From the NCBI GenBank assembly GCA_021648725.1, contig JAKISF010000011.1, positions 23,053 to 87,052 of the forward strand: 64,000 bases of DNA. Reading direction: 5' to 3'. The DNA is from Bacteroidales bacterium (GTDB taxonomy: Bacteria; Bacteroidota; Bacteroidia; Bacteroidales; JAADGE01). This document shows, piece by piece, positions 28,171 to 36,013 of the stretch. The position numbers and the translations under genes are program-made. A model generated the notes under the pieces. The model was not told the DNA's origin and did not search any database. It saw only the letters and a list, made by a program, of their open reading frames with translations. The stretch's first letter is position 1. Each line of letters starts with the position of its first letter.

Positions 28171-29094
28171 TTATATTTTTTCTGCTATTCTGAGCTTGGC
28201 ACTTCTTGCTCTGTTATTTTGTTTAATCTCGTTTTCATCGGGCATTATTACTTTCTTTGATATTTCTTTGAATTCTTTATGCTGTTTTCCATATATGTCT
28301 GTGATTCGGTTGCCTTCAAAATTGTTAAATTTCAGAAAGTTTTTAACAATTCTGTCTTCTAATGAGTGATAACTAATAATTACGAGTCGCCCTCCTTTTT
28401 TTATTATTTCAGGGCACTGCAACAGTAATTTTTTTAGAACATCAAGTTCTTTGTTCGTTTCTATTCTTAATGCCTGATATACTTTTGCAGTGATTTTAAA
28501 TTCTTTATTCGTTTTTATTGCATTGTTAATAATTTGGTTTAGCTGTTCTAAGTTTGTTATTCTTGATTTTTCTCTGAAACTAATAATTTCTGCTGCTAAT
28601 TTCCGAGAACTTTTTAGTTCTCCGTAATTTTTGAAAAGCAGAGAAAGTTTTTCTTCACTATAATTGTTTAATATGTCGAGCGATGAATGTTTTGCTTTTG
28701 TATTCATTCTCATATCCGGAATGCCCCCTAACCTGAAAGCAAAGCCTCTTTCTTTATTGTTAAATTGATGAGAAGAAACTCCTAAGTCTGCCAAAATTCC
28801 GTCGACTTTATCATATCCTGCATATTTAATAAAGTTTGACAGGTATTTAAAGTTTCCTCGAAAAAAAATAAATTTGTTTTTTAATGAGTTGTCTGATAAT
28901 ATTTTATCTGCATTTTTTATTGCATCTTCATCTTGATCAAGTGCTATTAACTTTCCTGTTGTTAATTCGGGTAATATTTTTTTTGTGTGTCCACCTCCTC
29001 CGAATGTAACATCAACATAAACCCCGTCGGGCTTAATATTTAATCCTTTTACCGAATCATTTAATAATACAGGAATATGATATTGATTTGACAT
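28171..29094 (-). CDS. rsmH: 16S rRNA (cytosine1402-N4)-methyltransferase RsmH
   Basis: 307 residues, the family length. YHIPVLLNDSVKGL opens the protein, the SAM motif is YVDVTFGGGGHTKKIL (about 26-41), GILADLGVSSHQFN holds the second motif, and the C-terminus has GGRLVIISYHSLEDRIVKNFLK and NNRARSAKLRIAE. The enzyme methylates the ribosomal P site. The gene is the second of the dcw cluster, 28 bases after mraZ. Confidence 0.97.
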   Translation of the reverse strand: MSNQYHIPVLLNDSVKGLNIKPDGVYVDVTFGGGGHTKKILPELTTGKLIALDQDEDAIKNADKILSDNSLKNKFIFFRGNFKYLSNFIKYAGYDKVDGILADLGVSSHQFNNKERGFAFRLGGIPDMRMNTKAKHSSLDILNNYSEEKLSLLFKNYGELKSSRKLAAEIISFREKSRITNLEQLNQIINNAIKTNKEFKITAKVYQALRIETNKELDVLKKLLLQCPEIIKKGGRLVIISYHSLEDRIVKNFLKFNNFEGNRITDIYGKQHKEFKEISKKVIMPDENEIKQNNRARSAKLRIAEKI

Positions 29095-29122
29095 TTTTAT
29101 TTATGATAAATCTGATGTAATG

Positions 29123-29584
29123 TTATAATTCCGGCAAATCACCTCCCATTATTTCTTCTGCAAGATTTGCAAAATCATTTGCTTCCATGGCTACCTTTTC
29201 GTACTCTTCAATTGCCCAAAGTTCAATTTTTTGATTTTGAGCTAACAGTTTAATGTCTTTTTTTATGTTAATTTCTTCAAGCAATCTTGACGGAATTAAT
29301 ATTCGATTATTGGAATCAAGTTTTAGTTCTGCCGTTCCTCTATAAAATTCTCTTAAAAATGCAGAGTGTTTTTTGTTATACGGGTTCGTTTTTTTATTAA
29401 TTATTGATGTTTGCCTGTCCCATTCGTCACTTGTATAGATAATTAAACATTTATCATATATGTCTTTTTTAATTACAAATTTTTTCTCAGAACTTTCCGA
29501 CATCTGCTTAATGTATGCAGACGGAAAATTAACTCTCCCTTTCGAGTCAATTTTTGCCGTAAAGTCACCTATGAAATTTGCCAT
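29123..29584 (-). CDS. mraZ: Transcriptional regulator MraZ
   Basis: 153 residues with two AbrB-like/SpoVT half-repeats: GDFTAKIDSKGRVNFPSAY (about 5-23) and AELKLDSNNRILIPSRLL (about 85-102), each with the DxxGR or DxNNR DNA-binding loop. MraZ binds its own promoter and controls the dcw cluster. The start MANFIGDF matches the family; a longer in-frame start at 29632 would place coding sequence over the promoter and operator. The operator repeats at 29627-29651 sit immediately upstream of its -7 box. Confidence 0.95.
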   Translation of the reverse strand: MANFIGDFTAKIDSKGRVNFPSAYIKQMSESSEKKFVIKKDIYDKCLIIYTSDEWDRQTSIINKKTNPYNKKHSAFLREFYRGTAELKLDSNNRILIPSRLLEEINIKKDIKLLAQNQKIELWAIEEYEKVAMEANDFANLAEEIMGGDLPEL

Positions 29585-29609
29585 TAATTTTTTTTTAAAT
29601 CTTAAACTA

Positions 29610-29617
29610 CAAATATA
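29610..29617 (-). promoter_or_regulatory. -7 promoter element of mraZ/dcw
   Basis: Minus strand reads TATATTTG, an exact TAnnTTTG, 25 bases before the mraZ ATG at 29584. It lies 9 bases downstream of the MraZ operator repeats, so bound MraZ would cover the -33 region. Confidence 0.6.
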
Positions 29618-29626
29618 ATACATTTT

Positions 29627-29651
29627 TACCACTTTATCCCACTTTGCCCCA
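29627..29651 (-). promoter_or_regulatory. MraZ operator: three TGGxx repeats at 10-base spacing
   Basis: On the minus strand TGGGG, TGGGA and TGGTA are spaced by 5-base gaps (CAAAG, TAAAG), one helical turn apart. The known MraZ site in enterobacteria and mollicutes is a set of TGGGN repeats with 5-base spacers upstream of mraZ. The third repeat is degenerate (TGGTA). Confidence 0.75.
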
Positions 29652-29769
29652 CAACAAACTAATCGTCAAGTTATTAACATAGTTAACATTTAATGTATAT
29701 TGCTCTATGTTAGTAAATTATGTGTTTTATTAAAAGTGAGGTGTTTAAAAAAAAAATGATATAAAAAAA

Positions 29770-29800
29770 TTTGAGCTAAGAAAGTGATTATATATATTTG
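29770..29800 (+). promoter_or_regulatory. Putative promoter of the glsA-like gene
   Basis: TTTG (29770-29773), 19 bases, then TATATTTG (29793-29800): a full Bacteroidota -33/-7 match. It lies 25 bases before the ATG at 29826 and rules against the GTG start at 29784, which would lie inside it. Confidence 0.65.
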
Positions 29801-29825
29801 TATTTTATTTCTTGAAAATTATTTT

Positions 29826-30680
29826 ATGAAGAATTCAGCACAAAATAAAGAAGAAAAAAAACTGATAGATATTGACAGAATAATTTCCGGGAAAAATCCT
29901 AAATTATATAAAAAGCTTCCCGAATTTATTATCAAATATATAAAAAGGACAATACACCAAGATGTATTAAATAATTTTATTCAAAAAAATAACTTAAGCA
30001 CAGGGAATGAGTTTCTTGAGAATTCATTTACAACTTTTAATGTTTATTCAAAAATAATTAATGAAAATAATCTTCCTGATAACAGTAATGTAATTTTTGT
30101 GGCCAACCATCCTATCGGTAGTTTTGACGGTCTTCATATTATAAATATTCTTTTTAAAAAATACGGAAAAGTTAAGGCGGTTGTAAATGACATTCTTTTA
30201 AATGTTAAAAGTTTAAATGAGTTTTTTGTAGGCGTTAATAAACATGGTATTACTCCTCGTGAGCAAATTGCCCTTTTAAATGATATTTTTAATTCTGATT
30301 ATCCGTTTTTCTTTTTCCCGTCGGGCATGGTTTCGCGAAAGAATAAAGGGAAAATAACAGACGGAGATTGGAAAAAAACATTTGTTACAAGAGCAATTAA
30401 GCATAAAAGAGATGTAATACCGATATATATTGAAGGGAAATTAAGTAATAAGTTTTACCGCTTTGCAAATATTCGAAAGTTTTTAGGAATAAAGGCGAAT
30501 TTGGAAATGTTTTACTTAGTTGATGAATCAATTAAACAAAAAGGGAATACGTTGAAAATTACGATAGGAAAGCCGATAGCATATTCTAAATTTGATAAAT
30601 CAAAAAGCCATTTTGAGTGGGCACAAGAAGTAAAAAAACACATTTATAAAATAGGCGAAGACATTGAACCGGAATTTTAA
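29826..30680 (+). CDS. glsA: PlsC-like O-acyltransferase, GlsA-like (amino-acid lipid synthesis)
   Basis: 284 residues, soluble or peripheral. The acyltransferase motif is VANHPIGSFDG (about 87-97, HPxGSxDG), with FFPSGMVSRK (about 159-168) as the likely glycerol-phosphate/acceptor motif and VIPIYIEGKL after it. It belongs to the lysophospholipid acyltransferase superfamily. Its neighbour downstream is an OlsB/GlsB-like N-acyltransferase; in Bacteroides thetaiotaomicron the pair GlsB-GlsA makes N-acyl then O-acylated glycine lipids. On that basis this gene likely adds the second (ester-linked) fatty acid. A role in ordinary phospholipid synthesis is the alternative. Confidence 0.75.
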   Translation: MKNSAQNKEEKKLIDIDRIISGKNPKLYKKLPEFIIKYIKRTIHQDVLNNFIQKNNLSTGNEFLENSFTTFNVYSKIINENNLPDNSNVIFVANHPIGSFDGLHIINILFKKYGKVKAVVNDILLNVKSLNEFFVGVNKHGITPREQIALLNDIFNSDYPFFFFPSGMVSRKNKGKITDGDWKKTFVTRAIKHKRDVIPIYIEGKLSNKFYRFANIRKFLGIKANLEMFYLVDESIKQKGNTLKITIGKPIAYSKFDKSKSHFEWAQEVKKHIYKIGEDIEPEF

Positions 30681-30716
30681 CATATGAAAAATAAAACATT
30701 TTATTATTTTTTTGTT

Positions 30717-30724
30717 TAAATTTG
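30717..30724 (+). promoter_or_regulatory. Possible -7 element for the glsB-like gene
   Basis: TAAATTTG matches TAnnTTTG and lies 32 bases before the ATG at 30757, within the 76-base gap after glsA. No -33 box was seen, and the region is very AT-rich, so chance occurrence is possible. Confidence 0.3.
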
Positions 30725-30756
30725 TAAATTATAGAATTTTAAGATATCAAGAATTA

Positions 30757-31674
30757 ATGAAAGATATTATACCTGCTGTCGATAAAGATTTATTGATTTC
30801 CGAATTAACGGAAGATAAGTTTATGCGAAGAACAAATTTCGGAGATAACGCTATTTATGTATGCACAGCACACGATTCGCCAAATGTTATGAAAGAAATA
30901 GGCAGATTAAGAGAGCATGCATTCAGGAGAGCAGGCGGAGGCTCAGGGAAAGATGCAGATATAGATGCTTATGATACCGCAGAAATACCTTATAAACAAT
31001 TAATTGTTTGGGACGAAGAAGATAAAGAAATTACAGGCGGGTATCGATTTATTGATCTCAGTAAAATTCCGGCTGAAAAGCACGAAGGTATGAAACTTGC
31101 AACACAGGGCTTGCTTAATTTTTCAGATAAATTTATAAAAGAATATATGCCTTATACCATTGAGTTGGGGCGTTCTTTTGTACAACCTAATTTTCAATCG
31201 GGAAGTATAACCAGAAAAACTCTTTTTGCATTGGATAATCTTTGGGACGGTTTAGGTGCTTTATTGAATAACAATCCGAAAATAAAATATTTCTTCGGTA
31301 AAGTTACAATGTACACACATTTTGAAAAATTTTCTCGTGATTTAATTTTATATTTCATGAATAAACATTTTAAAGACCCCGAGAAATTAGTTTCCCCTAT
31401 TAATCCTTTGCCTTATCATCATAATGAAACTGAACTTGCAATGGTTTTTCCGAATGATGATTACGAGAAGAATAAAAAAATATTATCAAAAGAAGTTCGT
31501 GTGAGAGGCGAAAATGTACCGCCTTTAATAAACTCTTATATGAGTTTATCCGGAACTATGAAATGTTTCGGAACTTCAATAAATACAAATTTCGGATATG
31601 TTGAAGAAACAGGTATTTTAATAACAGTTGATGATATTTATGAGAGCAAGAAAAAAAGGCATCTTGAATTTTGA
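30757..31674 (+). CDS. glsB: GNAT-type N-acyltransferase, GlsB/OlsB-like
   Basis: 305 residues from the chosen ATG. The segment IGRLREHAFRRAGGGSG (about 48-64), ELGRSFVQPNFQSG (about 132-145) and LWDGLGALL resemble the OlsB/hemolysin-type acyltransferase family (Acetyltransf_5). These use 3-hydroxyacyl-ACP to N-acylate an amino acid; in Bacteroides GlsB makes N-acyl-glycine (commendamide-type) as the first step of glycine lipids. The longer reading frame from 30712 has no ATG before this Met and overlaps a promoter-like box. It follows the GlsA-like gene, the same pairing as in Bacteroides. The amino acid used (glycine, serine or ornithine) cannot be told from sequence. Confidence 0.75.
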   Translation: MKDIIPAVDKDLLISELTEDKFMRRTNFGDNAIYVCTAHDSPNVMKEIGRLREHAFRRAGGGSGKDADIDAYDTAEIPYKQLIVWDEEDKEITGGYRFIDLSKIPAEKHEGMKLATQGLLNFSDKFIKEYMPYTIELGRSFVQPNFQSGSITRKTLFALDNLWDGLGALLNNNPKIKYFFGKVTMYTHFEKFSRDLILYFMNKHFKDPEKLVSPINPLPYHHNETELAMVFPNDDYEKNKKILSKEVRVRGENVPPLINSYMSLSGTMKCFGTSINTNFGYVEETGILITVDDIYESKKKRHLEF

Positions 31675-31715
31675 CAGAACTAATTTCCCTAAATTGGGTT
31701 AATGCTTTAAAATGT

Positions 31716-32273
31716 ATGATGGTAAAAAAGAAAGCATATTTTCTGATTTTTTTCATTATATTAAATAACTTGTTTATTTTCTCACAAGAATATGACCCTT
31801 ATACATACCAGAACATTAAAGAGGAATCGACTTTAAACGAAAAAATATTCTTCGGAGGAGGTTTCGGTCTTCAATTCGGCACATCAATTGTTTTAAAGCT
31901 GACACCGGAGGCGGGATACAGAATATTGCCGAATGTTGAAACAGGTATAGGCGGTTACTACTTATATGCGAAAAATTATTCTTATAATTTATCTGATAAT
32001 GTTTACGGCGGAAAAGTTTTTTCCAGACTTTTTATTTATAATGACATCTTTTTACAAAGTGAATATGAAATGTTAAATATTGCTGATTATGATATCAGCA
32101 CCTATTATTATACGGGTGAGCGGATTTTTATTCCCGGTTTTTTGGGCGGTATAGGCTATCGCCAAAAAATAGGTAAACGCACTGCATTTTTGTCAAGTAT
32201 ATTTTATAATTTTTCAATAAATGAGAAAACACCTTACCGAAACCCTGTAATAAGATTTACAATGATTTTTTAA
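31716..32273 (+). CDS. Predicted outer-membrane beta-barrel protein
   Basis: 185 residues with a signal peptide (MMVKKKAYFLIFFIILNNLFIFS, cleavage probably before QEYD). The mature part alternates polar and aromatic residues with Gly and Tyr, for example GGGFGLQFGTSI, GIGGYYLYAKNY and GGIGYRQKIGKR, and ends in aromatic/hydrophobic RFTMIF, a typical last barrel strand ending in Phe. An 8-stranded barrel is plausible. It begins 41 bases after the glsB-like stop, so it may be co-transcribed with the lipid genes. Function unknown. Confidence 0.7.
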   Translation: MMVKKKAYFLIFFIILNNLFIFSQEYDPYTYQNIKEESTLNEKIFFGGGFGLQFGTSIVLKLTPEAGYRILPNVETGIGGYYLYAKNYSYNLSDNVYGGKVFSRLFIYNDIFLQSEYEMLNIADYDISTYYYTGERIFIPGFLGGIGYRQKIGKRTAFLSSIFYNFSINEKTPYRNPVIRFTMIF

Positions 32274-32279
32274 ACAAAA

Positions 32280-34850
32280 TTATTCATCCTTCAATAATAT
32301 ATTTCGAATTTCAGAATATTCATCTGAAACATAAAATGAGAATAAATGTGCGATTCTTAAAGCTATGTTCTGGTTTTTGTAAGAACCGTTACGATTAACT
32401 TTTAAAAGGAACTCATATAGAGAGCTTTTTTCAGCTTCTTCAAAAAAACCGAAATTATATTTTCCGGTCAAGAAAATTGTTCTGACAGCAGATTTGATGC
32501 TCCCGCATATTGCTAAGCCTGCTTTGTCAGCCGTAAATTGCATTAATCTTGAAGCTGCTAAAAGTTTTTGTTCTTTTTCGGTTTTGCTGTCCGGTTTAAA
32601 AGTTGAGCTGTAATATTCAGATAATCTGACGGCTGCATTATAAATATTTTTACCTTTCTCAATATGATTTGAACTTTTAAGAATATTTGTAAGGCGATTT
32701 AACTTTTGCGAATTTTGGATAGACTTTCCGGCTAAACCTGCAACCGGCACAACTGTTAAAAGAGCATCTAAAAGAGTTACTCCCTTATCTGCAACACCTC
32801 TCCATACGTCTTTTGACGATATTCTTGAATGTTTAAAAAATATATGAGCAATTTCGGAAGCTATTGAAAATTGAAGTTCTCGATAGTTTAAAAATAACCC
32901 AGAATTAATATCTAAATGATGTTGACCGATAATAATAAAAGGCGGGTTTCCTTCATATCCGATAATGCTTTTTGATTTTTCACCTCTCGAGATGTAGAAT
33001 TCAAGATTTTCGATGCCGAAAATTTGTTGTATGTTTTCAAAAATCTCGTACAATTTAGAATAGTTTGATTCGTCAATTTTTTCGGCATATTCTTTTAATG
33101 ATGAATAGTCATCGGCTTTAATTTTAGAAATCCATTTTTGAACAGAATGAAAACTGCCTTTTTTATTTGTTGCAGGATGTCGTAATTTCGCATTTAATAT
33201 GTTTTCGGGAATTTTGTTATACTTCCTTACGGGAACTTCTTTTGAGATATTTGTTAAGCCGGTTTTTTTCAGAAGGATATTGATTTTTTCAGCTTTGCTT
33301 TTCAAATCATCATTTTTTGCTTCCGATAGTTGAACTAAGTTATTTTTGTTAAGGGGTTGTAACTGAAACAGTTTCTGAATTTCATTTTCGGATTTGTTTT
33401 TACCTTTTGCAAGTGTTAACAAATTTAATATTTTAATTTTCAGAAGTTGACCGCTTTCAGAACTTGATAAGTTTAAATTTTGCGGAGGTAAAATATCAGA
33501 AATTGTTTCATCGGGAAGATGCTTCATTAATTTATTTAATATTTTAATTGCTCGTCTTTTTTTATCGGAGTCAATTAAAAAATCAGCATAGTTAATATCA
33601 AATACTGTTTGGTTTATTAAATCTTTATTCTTTTTTTTAAATTCAGTTCTTATTGTTTCATATAAGGGCATTATTTTTCTTTTTTCGTCTGGGTTATCTG
33701 CGGTTTCAACGAATAATTCTAAGAAGAAAGTTTTTTCGTTGTATGATACTTGCCACCGGTTTAATATATTGTTAATATCTTTCTTTGCATTGTCACTCAA
33801 TAACAATTTCCGAGAAATTATTTTGAATTCATTTTCGGGAAAATAGTTCTGAATTGTAGTTTTGTCATTTTTGACTCTTATAATCAAAAGAAGTAAATCA
33901 TTAATAGGGCTGCTTTCTTTACATTTGATGTAAGATATTAAACGTATTGCTGTATTATAATTTTTGTTTATGTAGTTTAGCCTTGCGATTTCTCTTATTC
34001 TGTCAAAATTTTCATAATCCTGAATGTTTTTTAGGAAATTAAACAGTTTTGAATTTTTTCTTTTAGGTTGCCAAACTATATCATTATACAAGATTAAATT
34101 TTTTGTGATTCTTTTTTTTATCTCAAATTTATCTTCTAATTTTTTAAAAAATATACATTCGCCTGCTTTGTTGAAGCCAAAAACAGCAGTTGATTCTTCA
34201 GTTACAATAAATGTTGAATTATAAATGTTGTTTTCTTTGTCCTGTTTTTCGGTTTTTAATGCCGACAGATTTAGTTTGACTAAAAGATGTTCCCCTTCTG
34301 TTATGTTTTTTATGAAAACTCTTTCGTTAAGATGTGTTTTTTCAATAAAAGTATTGTCAAAATCAATTTTTTCGACAATGTTTTTCTTCAGGTAATTACT
34401 ATAAACAGTTTCGTATATAAAAATTGTGATTTCTTTTTTATGCGAATCATTTAATAGTGAAGATAAGCCCAAATTTGTTTGTTTTTTTTCTGTACCGTCA
34501 ATGTTTTCTGCAATAATTATATCGAAATAAAGAAGCCTGCCGGTTTTAAAAAAGATAATAAGAAAGTCAGTATTTACATTTATTTTTCCGGCAAAACTTT
34601 TTGGCGAGTTAAAACGAATTTCGGTAAAGTCTTTTCCGTAATTTTTGGTATCTGTTTCTTGTTTTAGTTCATTGTGTAAAAATATTTTAACAGAACTTGT
34701 AAAAGCATCAAAGTTAAAACCGTCATATAAATAAACAACTTTAGCGTTTGTGAATATGTGGTTTAATTTGTTTAATTCCGGGTTTTCGGATGAGAGGTTT
34801 TTAAATTGCTTATTTTTTTGGCTTAATGATTCTTCAAAAATATTGTGCAT
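32280..34850 (-). CDS. Large uncharacterised protein with degenerate metalloprotease-like motif
   Basis: 856 residues from the ATG of MHNIFEESLS; a longer frame from 34889 would run through the promoter-like box. The N-terminal third is beta-rich; the middle (about 280-560) looks like helical repeats of TPR type (INKNYNTAIRLISYIK). The C-terminal part has ASEIAHIFFKHSRISS near residue 667 with neighbouring NPPFIIIGQHHLD. It resembles the HExxH helix of M48-like peptidases, but the first His is Ser (SEIAH), so zinc catalysis is doubtful. No signal peptide is evident. It converges with the outer-membrane protein gene, leaving 6 bases between stops. Function unknown. Confidence 0.65.
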   Translation of the reverse strand: MHNIFEESLSQKNKQFKNLSSENPELNKLNHIFTNAKVVYLYDGFNFDAFTSSVKIFLHNELKQETDTKNYGKDFTEIRFNSPKSFAGKINVNTDFLIIFFKTGRLLYFDIIIAENIDGTEKKQTNLGLSSLLNDSHKKEITIFIYETVYSNYLKKNIVEKIDFDNTFIEKTHLNERVFIKNITEGEHLLVKLNLSALKTEKQDKENNIYNSTFIVTEESTAVFGFNKAGECIFFKKLEDKFEIKKRITKNLILYNDIVWQPKRKNSKLFNFLKNIQDYENFDRIREIARLNYINKNYNTAIRLISYIKCKESSPINDLLLLIIRVKNDKTTIQNYFPENEFKIISRKLLLSDNAKKDINNILNRWQVSYNEKTFFLELFVETADNPDEKRKIMPLYETIRTEFKKKNKDLINQTVFDINYADFLIDSDKKRRAIKILNKLMKHLPDETISDILPPQNLNLSSSESGQLLKIKILNLLTLAKGKNKSENEIQKLFQLQPLNKNNLVQLSEAKNDDLKSKAEKINILLKKTGLTNISKEVPVRKYNKIPENILNAKLRHPATNKKGSFHSVQKWISKIKADDYSSLKEYAEKIDESNYSKLYEIFENIQQIFGIENLEFYISRGEKSKSIIGYEGNPPFIIIGQHHLDINSGLFLNYRELQFSIASEIAHIFFKHSRISSKDVWRGVADKGVTLLDALLTVVPVAGLAGKSIQNSQKLNRLTNILKSSNHIEKGKNIYNAAVRLSEYYSSTFKPDSKTEKEQKLLAASRLMQFTADKAGLAICGSIKSAVRTIFLTGKYNFGFFEEAEKSSLYEFLLKVNRNGSYKNQNIALRIAHLFSFYVSDEYSEIRNILLKDE

Positions 34851-34868
34851 ACAAATTTGTTTTATTAC

Positions 34869-34876
34869 CAAAGATA
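34869..34876 (-). promoter_or_regulatory. Putative -7 element for the 856-residue protein gene
   Basis: Minus strand TATCTTTG matches TAnnTTTG, 18 bases before the ATG at 34850. It separates this gene from the WD40 gene upstream. Confidence 0.45.
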
Positions 34877-34911
34877 ATAAAATTACCAAAATTTCTTATG
34901 TTGTTTAGAGA

Positions 34912-35901
34912 TTATTTATTGTCTGATGTATTACTTGATGCAGCAAATCCTGTTTCCCAAATTTTTATATTACTTTCGTCACAAGAAACAATATATTTCC
35001 CGTCTTTACTGAAAACTACATCGAGTACAGGAGCCGAATGAGATTGGATTGTTTTAATACTTTGATGTGTTGATACATCCCACAAAATAAATGTGTTGTC
35101 CCAAGAACTGCTGACAATATATTTTGAATCAGGGCTTATATCAACTTTTTTTACATGCCACATATGACCTCGCATAACTGCAATATTATCAAAGGTTTCC
35201 AAGTCCCAAATTTTCACGGTATTATCTTTTGCCCCTGTTACAAAAAACTTTTGGTTCGGGCTTATTGCTAATGTTGTTATAACATTTGTATGACCTTCTA
35301 TTGATTTTACCTGAAGTTGTTTTGAAATGTCCCATTTTTTTATTCTTCGGTCGCCGGAGACACTTATAATATATTTCCCGTCATTAGTTACTTTTAAAGC
35401 ATATACTCTGTCTTTGTGTCCCCAAAGTGTTCTGTATCTTTTTGTAGATACTAATTCCCATACACTGATTACTTGGTCTGTTCCGCCTGTTACAACATAA
35501 ATTCCGTTAGGTGTGAATTCTGCACTCCAAACTTCGTCTCCGTTTCCGGTGTATGATTTTAATTGTTTTCCGGTATTAATGCTCCAAACTACGGCAGTTC
35601 TGTCTTGACCGGCAGAAATAAAATATTTTTCTTTTTTATCAAATGAAATGGAATTTATTTCACCTGTATGTCTTTTTAACGAATATATAATTTTGCCCGT
35701 AAAAGGCTCATAAGCAACAATTTCTCCTGTGTTAAAGCCGCAAATAATTTTTTGATTGTCCGGCGATATATTTACGGCTGTAATAAACTTCCCTTCAACG
35801 CTTATGGTGTTTATTTCTTTAAGGTTTTGACTGTTAATTTGCAGAAAATTCAATAAAAACAGCAAGGTAATTATATTGATTTTGATTATTCGGGATTTCA
35901 T
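34912..35901 (-). CDS. Exported WD40-repeat beta-propeller protein
   Basis: 329 residues. A signal peptide (about 1-24, KINIITLLFLLNFLQINSQ) is followed by seven WD40 repeats, most with recognisable GH...D...WD spacing: SAGQDRTAVVW, TGGTDQVISVW, SVSGDRRIKKW, TGAKDNTVKIW, SSSWDNTFILW and CDESNIKIW. One full propeller is expected, in the periplasm or on the cell surface. Such domains bind partners and have no catalysis. The gene is downstream of the giant histidine kinase (111-base gap) on the same strand; a shared transcript is possible. Confidence 0.85.
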   Translation of the reverse strand: MKSRIIKINIITLLFLLNFLQINSQNLKEINTISVEGKFITAVNISPDNQKIICGFNTGEIVAYEPFTGKIIYSLKRHTGEINSISFDKKEKYFISAGQDRTAVVWSINTGKQLKSYTGNGDEVWSAEFTPNGIYVVTGGTDQVISVWELVSTKRYRTLWGHKDRVYALKVTNDGKYIISVSGDRRIKKWDISKQLQVKSIEGHTNVITTLAISPNQKFFVTGAKDNTVKIWDLETFDNIAVMRGHMWHVKKVDISPDSKYIVSSSWDNTFILWDVSTHQSIKTIQSHSAPVLDVVFSKDGKYIVSCDESNIKIWETGFAASSNTSDNK

Positions 35902-36013
35902 TTTTTGGCTTTTTAATTAATTTCGGTTAAAATACGACTACTTTGTCAGTTGACCAAATTTCTTTGATAAAAGTTGCTTTCATATTTGTTAAATTTGCAA
36001 AAGAAGTTGTTTT

